DNA of 64,000 bases from CAYUPI01 sp964446585 (GTDB taxonomy: Bacteria; Verrucomicrobiota; Verrucomicrobiia; Limisphaerales; UBA8199). The first letter of the stretch is position 1; the number at the start of each line of letters is the position of its first letter. Below, one piece after another: positions 50,538 to 59,877 of the stretch. The stretch covers positions 65,855-129,854 of the forward strand of contig CAYUPI010000013.1 of the NCBI GenBank assembly GCA_964446585.1. The letters run 5' to 3'. The position numbers and the translations under genes were made by a program. The notes below the pieces were generated by a model, which did not search any database, was not told where the DNA came from, and worked only from the letters and a program-made list of their open reading frames with translations.

Positions 50538-52474
50538 TCGTTTTCCTTTTCGATGTCGGGCAAAGAAAAATAAAAAGTCGCTCCCGCGTCAACCTTCCCC
50601 TCGGCTCGGACCTGGCCGCCATGGCGCAGGATGATGCGCTGGACGTTGGCCAACCCAATGCCTGTGCCCTCAAACTCCTCGGCCTGGTGAAGGCGCTGAA
50701 ACACGCCGAAAAGTTTGCCGGCATATTCCATGTCGAATCCAGCTCCGTTGTCCTGCACAGAAAACTCCCAGTCGCCGCGTTCGTTCCGGCGGCTGGCGAC
50801 CCTAATGATGACCCGTTCGCGATGTCGGGAGTATTTCGCAGCGTTGGAAAGGAGATTCACCCACACCTGTTTGAGCATCGCCCGGTCACCGACCACCTCG
50901 GGCAACGAGCCGATGTCCCACTCGATGCAGCGCCCTTCGAAGTCCTGGCCCATTTGCTGCATGACTTCGCCAACCAGTTCGCCCATGTTCACCCTAACGC
51001 GGCTCATCTCGGCCCGCCCCATGCGGGAAAAGACCAGCAAATTATCGATGAGCGCGCCCATTTGTTTGGCTGCGTCCAGGATGACGCTCACGTACCGCTT
51101 GCCGTCCTCGTCCAGATTAGAGAGATTGGACTGGCTGAGTAATTCACTAAAGCCGCTGATGTGGCGAAGGGGGAGGCGCAGGTCGTGGGAAACAGAATAG
51201 GAGAATGCCTCCAACTCCTTGTTTACGGCTTCAAGCTGAGCGGTGCGCTCGGCCACGCGCTGCTCCAGCGTGGCATTGAGCTTGTGAATCTCCTCCTCGG
51301 CTCGCTTGCGTTCGGTAATGTCGCGCGCAATTTTCGAGGCGCCAATGACCCTTCCGTTGTCGTCCCGGATCGGAGAGATGGTCACCGAAACATCAATCTG
51401 CTGTCCATCCTTTCTGAGCCGGACGGTTTCAAAATGATCAACGTCTTCTCCGCGCTGAATTCGCGCAATAATATCCGGTTCCTCCCGTTGGCGTTCGCGC
51501 GGAATCAGCATCATGATCGGTTTGCCGACGACCTCCTCCTCGGTGTAACCGAACAGCTTTTCCGCACCCGGATTCCAACTGCTGATCACGCCATCCAGAG
51601 TCTTGCTGATGATGGCGTCGTCGGAAGACTCGACGATGGCGGCCATCCGAACGCGCGTCTGCTCCATCGCCTTGCGTTCGCTAATGTCAATGATGCTGGC
51701 CAAAACGAAGACGCCCTCCGCGGTTTCGAGGGGGTTCAGGCCGATCTCGACTGGAATTTCATGGCCGTCCTTGTGCAGGCCAAACAGTTCGCGGCCTGCA
51801 CCCATCGGTCGAGTGCTTGGACTGGCGAAGAACCCTCCTCGGTAGCCCGGATGTTTGGCGCGGAACCGTTCGGGAACGAGCATCTCGATGGGGTGGTCGA
51901 GCAGCTCCGGCCGTCCGTAGCCGAACAATTTTTCGGTTTGAGCGTTCACCATCGTCATCTTACCGTCCCGATTTACGAGCACAATGGCATTGGGAGAGGC
52001 TTCGACAACGCTGCGAAATCTTTCTTCGGCCCGTTTGCGCTCCGTGATGTCGGTGATAAAGCCGCAAAACGTCACCACGTCGCCGGTCTTGACCGGGCTG
52101 ATGGACAATTCCACGGGAAACTCGCTGCCGTTACGGCGCAGGGCGCTCAGTTCGATGAGCCGATTCAAGACCGGGCCTTCGCCCGTAGCCAAAAAGTGCT
52201 TCATCCCACGCTGGTGCGCCTCCCGATACCGTAGCGGGATGATGAGCTCGGCAAGTGTCCTGCCAATGGCTTCCTGACGGGTCCAGCCAAACATTTGTTC
52301 GGCCCGAGCATTCCAGTCGGTGATGTCGCCGGAGGTATCGATTACTACCACGGCGCTTACCGCCGAGTTCAGGACGGCGCGCAGACGGGCTTCGCTCTCG
52401 CTCAGAGCGAGGTTGACTTTTGCGACTTCGGCAGCCTGGCGAGGCATGGCCTTTTTGTTAATTGAGAGACTCAT
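50534..52474 (-). CDS. soluble PAS-PAS-PAS sensor histidine kinase
   Basis: 646 residues without membrane spans. Three PAS domains with PAC motifs lie at about residues 25-150 (VVVIDTSGDITDWNARAEQM), 150-275 (AIVLVNRDGKMTMVNAQTEK) and 280-400 (SSWNPGAEKLFGYTEEEVVG). A coiled linker leads to HisKA with FSYSVSHDLRLPLRHISGFS (phospho-His), then HATPase with NLLSNAAKYS, VQDNGAGFDMEYAGKLFGVF and GTGIGLANV. It probably senses an intracellular signal via PAS and passes phosphate to the coupled receiver downstream and perhaps to the REC-PAS protein upstream. Confidence 0.95.
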   Translation of the reverse strand: MSLSINKKAMPRQAAEVAKVNLALSESEARLRAVLNSAVSAVVVIDTSGDITDWNARAEQMFGWTRQEAIGRTLAELIIPLRYREAHQRGMKHFLATGEGPVLNRLIELSALRRNGSEFPVELSISPVKTGDVVTFCGFITDITERKRAEERFRSVVEASPNAIVLVNRDGKMTMVNAQTEKLFGYGRPELLDHPIEMLVPERFRAKHPGYRGGFFASPSTRPMGAGRELFGLHKDGHEIPVEIGLNPLETAEGVFVLASIIDISERKAMEQTRVRMAAIVESSDDAIISKTLDGVISSWNPGAEKLFGYTEEEVVGKPIMMLIPRERQREEPDIIARIQRGEDVDHFETVRLRKDGQQIDVSVTISPIRDDNGRVIGASKIARDITERKRAEEEIHKLNATLEQRVAERTAQLEAVNKELEAFSYSVSHDLRLPLRHISGFSELLSQSNLSNLDEDGKRYVSVILDAAKQMGALIDNLLVFSRMGRAEMSRVRVNMGELVGEVMQQMGQDFEGRCIEWDIGSLPEVVGDRAMLKQVWVNLLSNAAKYSRHRERVIIRVASRRNERGDWEFSVQDNGAGFDMEYAGKLFGVFQRLHQAEEFEGTGIGLANVQRIILRHGGQVRAEGKVDAGATFYFSLPDIEKENE

Positions 52475-52613
52475 ACCCGATGCACTGCAAATTCCACCCC
52501 AAGCATGGTTTGCCGCCCTGCGGACTGAAAGTGGCAGACAGGAACTGGGCCTCGCGCAACGCGAACAACCCGGGGCACTCGTCGAATTACGCCCGGCCCG
52601 CTGGCTTTTCGGC

Positions 52614-53384
52614 TCAAGTCTGGACCTGTCGGCTGGTGTCGCGGGCCAGTCTTAGAACGAGCGGGCGCCCATAGAGTGTCAGCCGCGTGGTGCGTACCTC
52701 GACTGGAATGGTCCGACCGTCCGCGCGAATCAATTCACATTCAAAGGCAGTTGGAGCCTGGGTGTCGATCCCGGATGAGGAGCCGTGTGTGCGGGCTTTG
52801 TCCAGCAACAGAAATTGGGTTTCTTTGCGCCCGAGGATGTCCGTGCGGGCGCAGCCCAGCAACTCCTCGGCACACCGATTGGTGTCGAGGATTTTTGCGG
52901 TTTGCTCGTCAGCCAGGAACGCCACGTCGCCGAGGCACTCGAACAATTCTCGATATTTGTGCTCCGACTGGCGCATGGCCTCTTCGGCCCGCTCATATTC
53001 GGCGCGTTCTTTTGCTTCGCGCAGCGCGCGATCGACCGCGGGGATCAGGCGCATGAGCCGGTGCTTAAGCACATAATCGGTTGCGCCATTCTTCAGCGCC
53101 TCAATCGCGGAATCCTCTCCGATGGTGCCCGAAACAAAGAGGAAGGGGATCTCGGGACGCTTTTCCCGGGACAACTCAAGCGCGTGGAGGCCACTGAAGC
53201 CGGGCATCGTGTAGTCGGAGAGGATCAGGTCAAAACCGCCCTGTTCCAGGGCCGAATCGAACTCTGAACGGGTGTCCACCCGAATCAGTTCACATTCGGG
53301 CCAGCGCGCCGAAATCATCGCCTTGTTCAACTCGGCGTCGTTCACGTTGTCTTCGAGATTGAGAATGCGCAATGATGTATTCAT
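52614..53384 (-). CDS. REC-PAS response regulator protein
   Basis: 256 residues. An N-terminal receiver domain (ILNLEDNVNDAELNKAMIS, FDLILSDYTMPGFSGLHALE, FLFVSGTIGEDSAIEALKNG, ATDYVLKH) is joined by a helix to one PAS domain (YRELFECLGDVAFLADEQTA, ILDTNRCAEELLGCARTDIL). No kinase or DNA-binding output is visible, so it acts through PAS-mediated interaction, probably with the neighbouring kinase, 139 bp downstream. ATG 53384 is chosen because the frame upstream runs into MITE copy 2. Confidence 0.92.
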   Translation of the reverse strand: MNTSLRILNLEDNVNDAELNKAMISARWPECELIRVDTRSEFDSALEQGGFDLILSDYTMPGFSGLHALELSREKRPEIPFLFVSGTIGEDSAIEALKNGATDYVLKHRLMRLIPAVDRALREAKERAEYERAEEAMRQSEHKYRELFECLGDVAFLADEQTAKILDTNRCAEELLGCARTDILGRKETQFLLLDKARTHGSSSGIDTQAPTAFECELIRADGRTIPVEVRTTRLTLYGRPLVLRLARDTSRQVQT

Positions 53385-53449
53385 CACTATATATTCGACC
53401 AATTTCACCCTGATTATACTCACAATTAACCAGCGGTAAAGGTGCATTT

Positions 53450-53590
53450 CTTGGGTAAGTGCGTGTCTTGAAATTGTAGGAGCCGAGGTCACGAGGCTTT
53501 GATCTCTTGCAAAACCGTCGAAGTACAAATGAATTTTGAGCCTCGTTACCTCCGCTCCTAGAATGCAAACCGATTTTCCAAACGCGCTCT
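53450..53590. mobile_element. MITE-like element, copy 2
   Basis: Inverted repeat arms at 53474-53498 (TTGTAGGAGCCGAGGTC...) and 53539-53563, with three mismatches, flanked by GCGTGTCTT on the left and CCAAACGCGCTCTAAG on the right. It has the same design and flanks as copy 1 in reverse orientation. It lies 66 bp from the start of the REC-PAS gene and reaches the stop of the leucine-rich gene on the other side. Confidence 0.65.
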
Positions 53591-53595
53591 AAGGC

Positions 53596-55182
53596 TCAGG
53601 GGAAACGCGCGCGGTAAAACTTTCGCGGAGAGAGATGGGCCGTCACGTCTGTGAAGACGATCGCGCCCAGCAGGTTGGTCGTGACTCCCAACTCGCTCCA
53701 GCTCGCAAGGTCCGTCGAGGCAAGAACAGAGTAAGCGCCAGGCGGCCCGGTGATGGCAAACTGGAACTCTCCTATTGGCTGTCGCAACCGGATGAGCTGA
53801 ACCGTCAGCGGGTAGGTGAACACGGAAACACCTTGGCTCGGCAAAGAGTCGATTGTTGTCAAATTCACGCTCAAATTCGTCGAGGCCGCCAGCGGTTCGG
53901 ATACAACGAGGGTGGTAAGCGGATTGGAGAGGAAGCTAAGCGAGACCAGGTTTGTCAGGTCGGGAGGCAAGCTCAGGATCGTCAGTTGATTGCTTTGGAG
54001 AAAAAGCCCACTCAAGTTGCGCAGGCCCAAGGGTAAGGTGAGGCTGGTGAGTTGATTCCCGCCCAGGAGTAGCGACTGCAAATGAATCAGATCAGGGGGC
54101 AACACAAGGTTAGTGAGCGAATTGCTGCTAAGGCTGAGGAAGGCCAAATTGGTCAGGCCCGCAGGCAAGGTGAGGCTGGTGAGTTGATTCTCCGAAAGGC
54201 GGAGTGTGGTCAGATGACCTAGACCCGCCGGCAATGTGATGTTCGTGAGTGGATTTTTGCTGAGGTCGAAATAGCTTAATCCTGTCAGCTCCGCAGGCAG
54301 GTTGAAGTTGGTGAATTGGTTGGCGCGGAGGTGGAGAAAGCCCAGGCGGTTTAGGTTCGACGGGAAACTGAGGCTGCTCAATTGATTGAAATCGAGGTCA
54401 AGCTCGATCAAGTTCCGCAGATCCGCAGGCAAGGCCAGGCTCGTGAGTTGATTGAAGAAGAGGTTGAGCTCGATTAGGTTCGCCATGCCGGCGGGCAGGG
54501 TGAAGCTGGTGAGTAGATTCTGAGATAGGTTAAGGTCGGTCATACCTGACAGCCCCGGCGGGAACAGGACGTTGGTCAGCGGATTCCCCGCGAAATAGAA
54601 CGTGCTCAGATTGGTTAGTCCGGCCGGAAGGGAAAAACTGGTGAATGAATTAAAGCCGAGGTCGAGATCAACCAGGCTGGTCAGGTTCGAAAGCGAATTG
54701 AAACTGGCGAGTTGATTGTTCTCGAGGTCCAGGCTTTTCAACGCGGTCAGTCCCGCCGGCAAGGCCAAGTTAGTGAATCCATCGGATTCGAGAGTGAGCG
54801 TAGTCAGATTCGTCAGTCCTTCCGGTAAAGCAAAGCCGGCCAGCGGGTTGATACTAACGTCGAGCGTGTTGAGTTTCGTCAACTCGCTGGGAAGGGAAAA
54901 GTTGGTGAGGCGGTTGATCTGGAGATCAAGGGAGACCAGATTACGAGCGGCTTCCAGCCCAACGATGCTTTTCACGTTGCGATGGCTGGCGTCCAGGTTT
55001 GTCAAACTGAGCAGGTCTTGCTCGGTCAACGGGTCGAAAGGTTTTTGTAGCGCCGCGCGAATGGCGGCGTTCAGGCCGGGGTCGGGGATCGACACTTCCT
55101 GGGCCAGGGCCGAGGCCGTGACGCCAGTTAGTATCAACAGGACCAGCCGACTGGGACTGAAGCGTTGAAGAATGGTTCGCAT
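53596..55182 (-). CDS. secreted leucine-rich-repeat protein with verrucomicrobial C-terminal domain
   Basis: 528 residues with a signal peptide (LVLLILTGVTASALAQ). Residues about 75-425 are ~16 tandem repeats of ~23 residues of the kind LPAGLTNLSTFYFAGNPLTN, a bacterial leucine-rich variant with Asn ladder. The C-terminal ~90 residues (VSVFTYPLTVQLIRLRQPIG, FAITGPPGAYSVLASTDLAS, LSPRKFYRARFP) form a domain shared with the next gene. It is a paralogue of 55226-56338, probably by tandem duplication; it has a longer repeat region. Likely a surface-exposed binding protein. Confidence 0.9.
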   Translation of the reverse strand: MRTILQRFSPSRLVLLILTGVTASALAQEVSIPDPGLNAAIRAALQKPFDPLTEQDLLSLTNLDASHRNVKSIVGLEAARNLVSLDLQINRLTNFSLPSELTKLNTLDVSINPLAGFALPEGLTNLTTLTLESDGFTNLALPAGLTALKSLDLENNQLASFNSLSNLTSLVDLDLGFNSFTSFSLPAGLTNLSTFYFAGNPLTNVLFPPGLSGMTDLNLSQNLLTSFTLPAGMANLIELNLFFNQLTSLALPADLRNLIELDLDFNQLSSLSFPSNLNRLGFLHLRANQFTNFNLPAELTGLSYFDLSKNPLTNITLPAGLGHLTTLRLSENQLTSLTLPAGLTNLAFLSLSSNSLTNLVLPPDLIHLQSLLLGGNQLTSLTLPLGLRNLSGLFLQSNQLTILSLPPDLTNLVSLSFLSNPLTTLVVSEPLAASTNLSVNLTTIDSLPSQGVSVFTYPLTVQLIRLRQPIGEFQFAITGPPGAYSVLASTDLASWSELGVTTNLLGAIVFTDVTAHLSPRKFYRARFP

Positions 55183-55225
55183 GATTCTGTTACGAGTCCG
55201 AAGGAGACAAGACCAGTGCGTGAAA

Positions 55226-56338
55226 TCAGAGAGAGCGCGCTCGATAAAACTTCTGCCGGGAAAAGGCAGCTTGAGGGTCAGCGAATCGGACTATGCCGGT
55301 CGTGTTCGTTACCGACGCTAACTCGGTCCACAGCGACAGGTTGGTTGAACTCATGACTTGATAGAGGCCTGGTGGCCCTGTCAGAACAAACTCAAAGCCT
55401 CCTGCCGTCGAGCGAGGCACGATCAATTGAATCCCGAGGGGGTAAGAAAAAACGGGTACGTTTTGATTCCGCAATTGTGCCACCGAATCGGCAAGATTTC
55501 CGGCAGCCAAGGCATCGGACAACACCAGAGCGTCGAGTGGGTTTCCATCGACGAACAGCTCGGTCAGGGCGCTCATATCCGGAGGCAGTGTGAGGTTGGA
55601 CAACTGATTCGACTGAACCACGAGCACGAACAGGTTCGTGAGACCGGAAGGAAGCGCGAGGTTCGCGAATTGATTGTTTCCCAGATCCAGCACGGTCAAA
55701 TCGCTCAGATCCGCTGGCAGGCTCAGATTGGTCAGTTGATTGAAGAAGAGGGCAAGCGACATCAGGTTCGTCAGGCCTTTGGGCAAGATAAAACTGGTGA
55801 GAAGGTTCTCGCCGAGGTCGAGACCGATCAAACCTGTCTGGTCCGAAGGCAAGGTAAAGGTGGCGAGTTGGTTATTACCCAGGTCAAGCTTCCTGAGCGC
55901 GGTTAGGCCGGCCGGCAAATTGAAGTTCGTGAGGAGGTTGGCCTGGAGAATCAGCGTGTTCAATTTCGTCAGGCCGCTCGGAATGGCGACGTTGGCAAGG
56001 GAGTTAACACTGAGATCCAGATAGGTGAGGTTCGTAAGCGGGCTCGCCAGGGAGAAGTTGGTGAGCTGATTTTTGTCGAGGAAGAGCGTGGCCAAGTTTT
56101 GAGCCGCTTCCAACCCCTCCACACTGCTGATGTTCCGGCAGCAGGCGTTCAAGTTTGTCAAACTGAGAAGGTCCTGCTGGGTCAAGGGCCCATTCGGTTT
56201 TTGCAAGGTCTGGCGGATGGCGGCGTTGAGTTCAGGATCCGGAACAGAGACGGTCTGGGCGAGGGCCGAGGCCGGGACACTGCTTAGAACCACCAGGGTC
56301 AGAAGCAGCCTTTGGGTCGAGTGAGAAATGGTCTTCAA
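55226..56338 (-). CDS. secreted leucine-rich-repeat protein, shorter paralogue
   Basis: 370 residues; a signal peptide (LLLTLVVLSSVPASALAQ) is followed by PDPELNAAIRQTLQKPNGPL and ~8 leucine-rich repeats (LPAGLTALRKLDLGNNQLAT). The end has the shared domain (VFSYPLGIQLIVPRSTAGGF, LTGPPGLYQVMSSTNLSLW, FSRQKFYRARSL). N- and C-termini match those of 53596-55182 while repeat number differs. Both are read in the same direction 43 bp apart, probably cotranscribed. Confidence 0.9.
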   Translation of the reverse strand: MKTISHSTQRLLLTLVVLSSVPASALAQTVSVPDPELNAAIRQTLQKPNGPLTQQDLLSLTNLNACCRNISSVEGLEAAQNLATLFLDKNQLTNFSLASPLTNLTYLDLSVNSLANVAIPSGLTKLNTLILQANLLTNFNLPAGLTALRKLDLGNNQLATFTLPSDQTGLIGLDLGENLLTSFILPKGLTNLMSLALFFNQLTNLSLPADLSDLTVLDLGNNQFANLALPSGLTNLFVLVVQSNQLSNLTLPPDMSALTELFVDGNPLDALVLSDALAAGNLADSVAQLRNQNVPVFSYPLGIQLIVPRSTAGGFEFVLTGPPGLYQVMSSTNLSLWTELASVTNTTGIVRFADPQAAFSRQKFYRARSL

Positions 56339-56358
56339 GGTATTAGGAAAGTGTGTGA

Positions 56359-56667
56359 CTACCGATGTTGAGGCGCTATGGCTTCGATGGCTGAAGCGAA
56401 TCGCGCGTGTGCAGCCAAATCCACCGGACGATGTCGGATCCGGGCGCTGGCGGCGTCATTCCCGAGATAGTTGCCATCCTTCCAATTTTTCGCAGGTCGA
56501 ACCGGTCGAGGAGTGAAACCTCCACCACAATTCGGGCAAACGTTCAGGAGCATCGTCTCGACGCAGGATGCGCAGAAAGTGCATTCATAGCTGCAGATGC
56601 GGGCCTCGAGCGAATCAGGCGGCAGCGGTTTGTTGCAGTGCTCACAGGTCGGTCTGAGTTCGAGCAT
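56359..56667 (-). CDS. DUF1272 cysteine-rich protein
   Basis: 102 residues. MLELRPTCEHCNKPLPPDS, ARICSYECTFCASCVETML and VCPNCGGGFTPRPVRP are the DUF1272 signature with four CxxC or Cx2C pairs, suggesting two zinc sites. The C-terminal ~40 residues are an extension. It is the downstream partner of the AhpD-like gene (3-bp gap). Function unknown. Confidence 0.92.
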   Translation of the reverse strand: MLELRPTCEHCNKPLPPDSLEARICSYECTFCASCVETMLLNVCPNCGGGFTPRPVRPAKNWKDGNYLGNDAASARIRHRPVDLAAHARFASAIEAIAPQHR

Positions 56668-56670
56668 AAG

Positions 56671-56979
56671 TCAATCGTTCGACAGAGCATGGGTTGCGTA
56701 TGTGACTGCCCCTCCTGCCCGCACCGCGGCGGCGACCATCGCGGCTTCGACAATCTCAGCCTCAGTTACGCCCGCACGGCGCGCGTTGCTGCTGTGAACA
56801 TCAATGCAGTAAGGGCATTGAGTCGTGAGGGCAACGGCGACGGCAATCAGCTCTTTGTATTTCACGGGTATTGCGCCATCGGCCACGGCCGCTTTGTCGA
56901 ATGCCCAAAAGGCTTTCATCAGGTTGGGCGCGAGAGCGTCCATTTTCTTCAGCCTGGCCAGGTTTGCTTTGTTATACAT
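56671..56979 (-). CDS. carboxymuconolactone decarboxylase/AhpD-like protein
   Basis: 102 residues from ATG 56979. KELIAVAVALTTQCPYCIDV and HSSNARRAGVTEAEIVEAAM contain the CPYC..H active site of AhpD-type thiol peroxidase partners. The full helix set of the CMD family is present. It probably reduces peroxides through its redox Cys pair. Cotranscribed with the DUF1272 gene downstream. The frame reaches 57054 but those residues look non-coding. Confidence 0.9.
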   Translation of the reverse strand: MYNKANLARLKKMDALAPNLMKAFWAFDKAAVADGAIPVKYKELIAVAVALTTQCPYCIDVHSSNARRAGVTEAEIVEAAMVAAAVRAGGAVTYATHALSND

Positions 56980-57059
56980 AAGTAGATCGTGGTGAGCAGG
57001 AGGCCGGCGATTCTCCCCGGTCGAGGCCGTGGAGTCTCGACCGGGGTCATCCATAGGAC

Positions 57060-57617
57060 TCAGTCGTTCGTGTTGCGGTAGAAGAAGTAATCCGCCATGT
57101 AGGGAACGCGAGCTACCTGGCCGACCGATGTTCCGGGTGTCGCGGGCGCTTTGCCGCCGACCGTGTTCACGCGCTGGATGAAAGTCGTGTCAGCAAAGAT
57201 GCCGGGACCCTCTGGTGTCACCGCCTGAAGTTTCAGCCAGGGGATGGCGTTCGTGTCCACAGTAATGCGGGGCGGGATTACCGTTCCCACCACTTTGCTT
57301 CCACTATTGCTCTCCCACGTTGGACCGGCGAAATGAATCGCGACGACGTTGCCATCGGCGTCGAAGAGCGTTGCCTCGGGTACGGGGCCTGTCCAACTGG
57401 AGCCATTCCACGTGTAGATCTGCACGCCGATCCCGAGGCCGTGAAAGTGAATCTTGTTGGTGGAGGTGTCCACTGCGATCTGCTCCGGAACCTCAGGAGC
57501 GCGATTATCGTTGCCTGTGCTCGCGGCCAAACTGGCCAGGCCCACGCTGAGCAGTAAAGCCAGTGCGCCGGCCTTGGTTCTATTTAGCGCTCTTGCTTCG
57601 TTTCGTTCGTCAGTCAT
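57060..57617 (-). CDS. DUF3455 exported protein
   Basis: 185 residues. A signal sequence (AGALALLLSVGLASLAAS) is followed by the DUF3455 pattern: PEVPEQIAVDTSTNKIHFHG, GVQIYTWNGSSWTGPVPEAT, LFDADGNVVAIHFAGPTWES, then IPWLKLQAVTPEGPGIFADT and YMADYFFYRNTN at the end. The ATG at 57617 (MTDERNE) is preferred because the next gene upstream starts in the same way (MTIERNE). Function unknown. The gap 57618-57792 holds no gene. Confidence 0.9.
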   Translation of the reverse strand: MTDERNEARALNRTKAGALALLLSVGLASLAASTGNDNRAPEVPEQIAVDTSTNKIHFHGLGIGVQIYTWNGSSWTGPVPEATLFDADGNVVAIHFAGPTWESNSGSKVVGTVIPPRITVDTNAIPWLKLQAVTPEGPGIFADTTFIQRVNTVGGKAPATPGTSVGQVARVPYMADYFFYRNTND

Positions 57618-57792
57618 AACTAGTTTCATACTCTTCATATTTGTTTCCGCGTTTCTGACTTGTGCGCTGGATTGTTTCGTCCTGCAGGCGCTCCAGTTGC
57701 TTCTTGGCTCATCACAAATCAGTTTCGAATTTGCATAGATGTGAGAATTCGGGAGAAAAACAGTTCCAGGAATTCTCTCGCCCGGCGCAAGC

Positions 57793-58911
57793 TTACTTGC
57801 CGTTCGAACCGCAGTTTGACTCGGCTGCTTGCGCTACGATTGCCTCCGCCTGGTCCTCGCTGATCACACCCTGCGCCAGGAAGGCCTCAGCCGCCTGCGC
57901 GACGGCGGAGACGTACTGACCATGATTCTTCCAGGTGCCGCCTGAAGCTGGACCACTACACGGAGCGATCTGGTCGATGCTACAGCCGTTCGCGTCCACA
58001 ATCGCGCCGGTGGCCGTGCCCGGACATTGATCCACAGAGTCTGCGACGCCGTCCCCGTCAGCGTCGGTTTCGCCGGACAGCGAAAACGCGGCGTTAAACG
58101 GTCCCTGGCCCGTGATGTCGGTCCCGATGCGCAACCAGTCGGGTGCGAGGGCGTCATTGCGAATCCAGGTTTGCAGGTCGGGCATGAAGGGAGTGCCGGG
58201 AGCGACAATCGGCCGTGGGGCGGAGAGCCACAGAAAATCCCCGCTGCTCAGTGCAACCTCTGGCCGGAAAAAATAATGGTCGGCGGGAAGCGAGATCGGC
58301 GGATTGAAAGTCACTGTGATTGATACCTCTTCGCCCGTGACGGGGCCTTCGCCATTGGTTCGTTCGTTGGGATGCTTGTTAATCCCGTTCACGACGGAGT
58401 TTGACGCGACAAAGCTCGAGTTTAGGATCGAGGCGGCTAACGTCAGGCTGCCGTCGGCGCTGTCGCGCGTGGCCGATTCGATTTCGACGTCGGCGGGCGA
58501 GTTTGTCCGGTTCGGCACGTTGCCCGAAGGCGGAAACACGGAATCTCGCGGGAACACGTGATAGATTTCGACTTCAACGCCGGTGATGCTGCTGAGCGCG
58601 GCGCCTGCTGGCAGCAAGCCGGTGAATGTTGCCTGTTTGATGACCACCGGCTGCGTCAAGACGAAATCGTCGGCGGTTTCGGTCTGGAGTTTGTTTGGAC
58701 CGACTGGACGCGAGAGTGTGGCCATTTTCCCATCGGGGTTCCCGGTGGAGAAAAAGAAGGAAGCCGCCGAGGCCTGGCCGACCAACAGCAGCAGAGCCAG
58801 AGCACAACTGGCGGATTTTTTGGCGCAAATCGCCATCCATCCAAACCGCCCCAGGTTGCGTAATGTGAGAAGTTCATGATTCGTTGTCGTTTCGTTTCGT
58901 TCAATCGTCAT
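57793..58911 (-). CDS. secreted protein with thrombospondin type 3-like calcium segment
   Basis: 372 residues from ATG 58911. The signal (ASCALALLLLVGQASA) follows a long N-terminal stretch. Most is a beta-rich domain (ETADDFVLTQPVVIKQATFT, EVEIYHVFPRDSVFPPSGNV, ISLPADHYFFRPEVALSSGD). Near residue 290 DADGDGVADSVDQCPGTATG, then IVDANGCSIDQIAPC is a calcium-binding TSP3-like repeat. The C-terminus is an Ala-rich helix. No enzyme motif seen. The gap 58912-59124 holds no gene. Confidence 0.8.
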   Translation of the reverse strand: MTIERNETTTNHELLTLRNLGRFGWMAICAKKSASCALALLLLVGQASAASFFFSTGNPDGKMATLSRPVGPNKLQTETADDFVLTQPVVIKQATFTGLLPAGAALSSITGVEVEIYHVFPRDSVFPPSGNVPNRTNSPADVEIESATRDSADGSLTLAASILNSSFVASNSVVNGINKHPNERTNGEGPVTGEEVSITVTFNPPISLPADHYFFRPEVALSSGDFLWLSAPRPIVAPGTPFMPDLQTWIRNDALAPDWLRIGTDITGQGPFNAAFSLSGETDADGDGVADSVDQCPGTATGAIVDANGCSIDQIAPCSGPASGGTWKNHGQYVSAVAQAAEAFLAQGVISEDQAEAIVAQAAESNCGSNGK

Positions 58912-59124
58912 AACAGTTTTCGTTTTTGTTTTGCGCCTCTGACTGGAGCGACGCGTTGGCGGCACTCCGCACAAATCAGACTCGCGTTTGCGTGGGTGGG
59001 ACGCTCGGCAGCGGAAAACAGTTCCAAAGAATGGCGTGACCGGACTACTCCTTTCGGACAGGTCCGTCGCGGCGGAGTTCACCAAGGCGGCTAGTGCCTT
59101 GAGCGAAAGCCACTCAGTCTTGAC

Positions 59125-59877
59125 TCATCGGCGACCTACGCGGAGCGACAGCGGCCATACGACAAGCCGAGGCGAGTTCGCGTCGCCCCACACGCGCGAC
59201 AGTTCTGCCGACAGCGGCTCAAGAGGATTTCGGCCAGTGGCTTTGATGTAGCGGTTTGTGGCTGACCAGGTACTGAAGTAGCCGAGTAACTGGTCGAGCG
59301 TCCAGCGGGCTTCCAGGCGAAGCGTTGGCGCTGTGATTTCAGCGAATGGAAACGGAATGGTGCGGTAGCCTTCTTCAACCAGTCTTCGCTCCGGCGGCCA
59401 GTAAGGGCCGACGATGTCTGAATAATACTCCTGCACGAGTTGGTTGACAGTGTCGCCTTCCACTTCGTCCACTCCGTAAGCCCAGGTAGCGAGCGCGCCT
59501 GCCGGGCTTAGCACTCGCTTGGCTTCGCCGTAAAAGCGCTCCAGGTCGAACCAGTGCAACGCCTGCGCGACCGTGATAAGCGCGACAGATGCATCCGGCA
59601 GCCCGCTCTGCTCGGCGGGCGCAATGCGGTATTCCACATTCGGGCGCGACGGGGCGGATGCGATTTGCTCGCCGCTGGCATCCGTGGCGACGACTCGGTC
59701 GAAGCGCGCTGCGAGGTCGAGGGTAGCCTGGCCGTTTCCGCAGGCGCAGTCCCAAACCGGCGAACTTCGCGGGACAAGTGTCGCCAGGTAATCGAAGAGC
59801 GCCGCGGGATAATGCGGGCGGAAATCCGCGTAGCTCTGCGCGACCTCGGAGAAGTGATCGTGGAAGGGCCGGCTCAT
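59125..59877 (-). CDS. class I SAM-dependent methyltransferase
   Basis: 250 residues. SRPFHDHFSEVAQSYADFRP and VWDCACGNGQATLDLAARFD (motif I), VVATDASGEQIASA (acidic motif II) and VAQALHWFDLERFYGEAKRV match methyltransferase-11-type enzymes. Residues ALHWFD are typical of the trans-aconitate/phenylethanol-like subgroup. Substrate unknown. Its ATG overlaps the cupin stop by four bases, so the two genes are translated together. The frame open to 59970 is not used. Confidence 0.93.
   Translation of the reverse strand: MSRPFHDHFSEVAQSYADFRPHYPAALFDYLATLVPRSSPVWDCACGNGQATLDLAARFDRVVATDASGEQIASAPSRPNVEYRIAPAEQSGLPDASVALITVAQALHWFDLERFYGEAKRVLSPAGALATWAYGVDEVEGDTVNQLVQEYYSDIVGPYWPPERRLVEEGYRTIPFPFAEITAPTLRLEARWTLDQLLGYFSTWSATNRYIKATGRNPLEPLSAELSRVWGDANSPRLVVWPLSLRVGRR

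Noticed and set aside
51161..52234. 357-residue plus-strand ORF
   Set aside because: Shadow of the PAS histidine kinase gene.
53900..56100. Regularly spaced repeats that could be mistaken for a CRISPR array
   Set aside because: They are degenerate ~70-bp coding repeats of leucine-rich proteins, without constant repeats or unique spacers.
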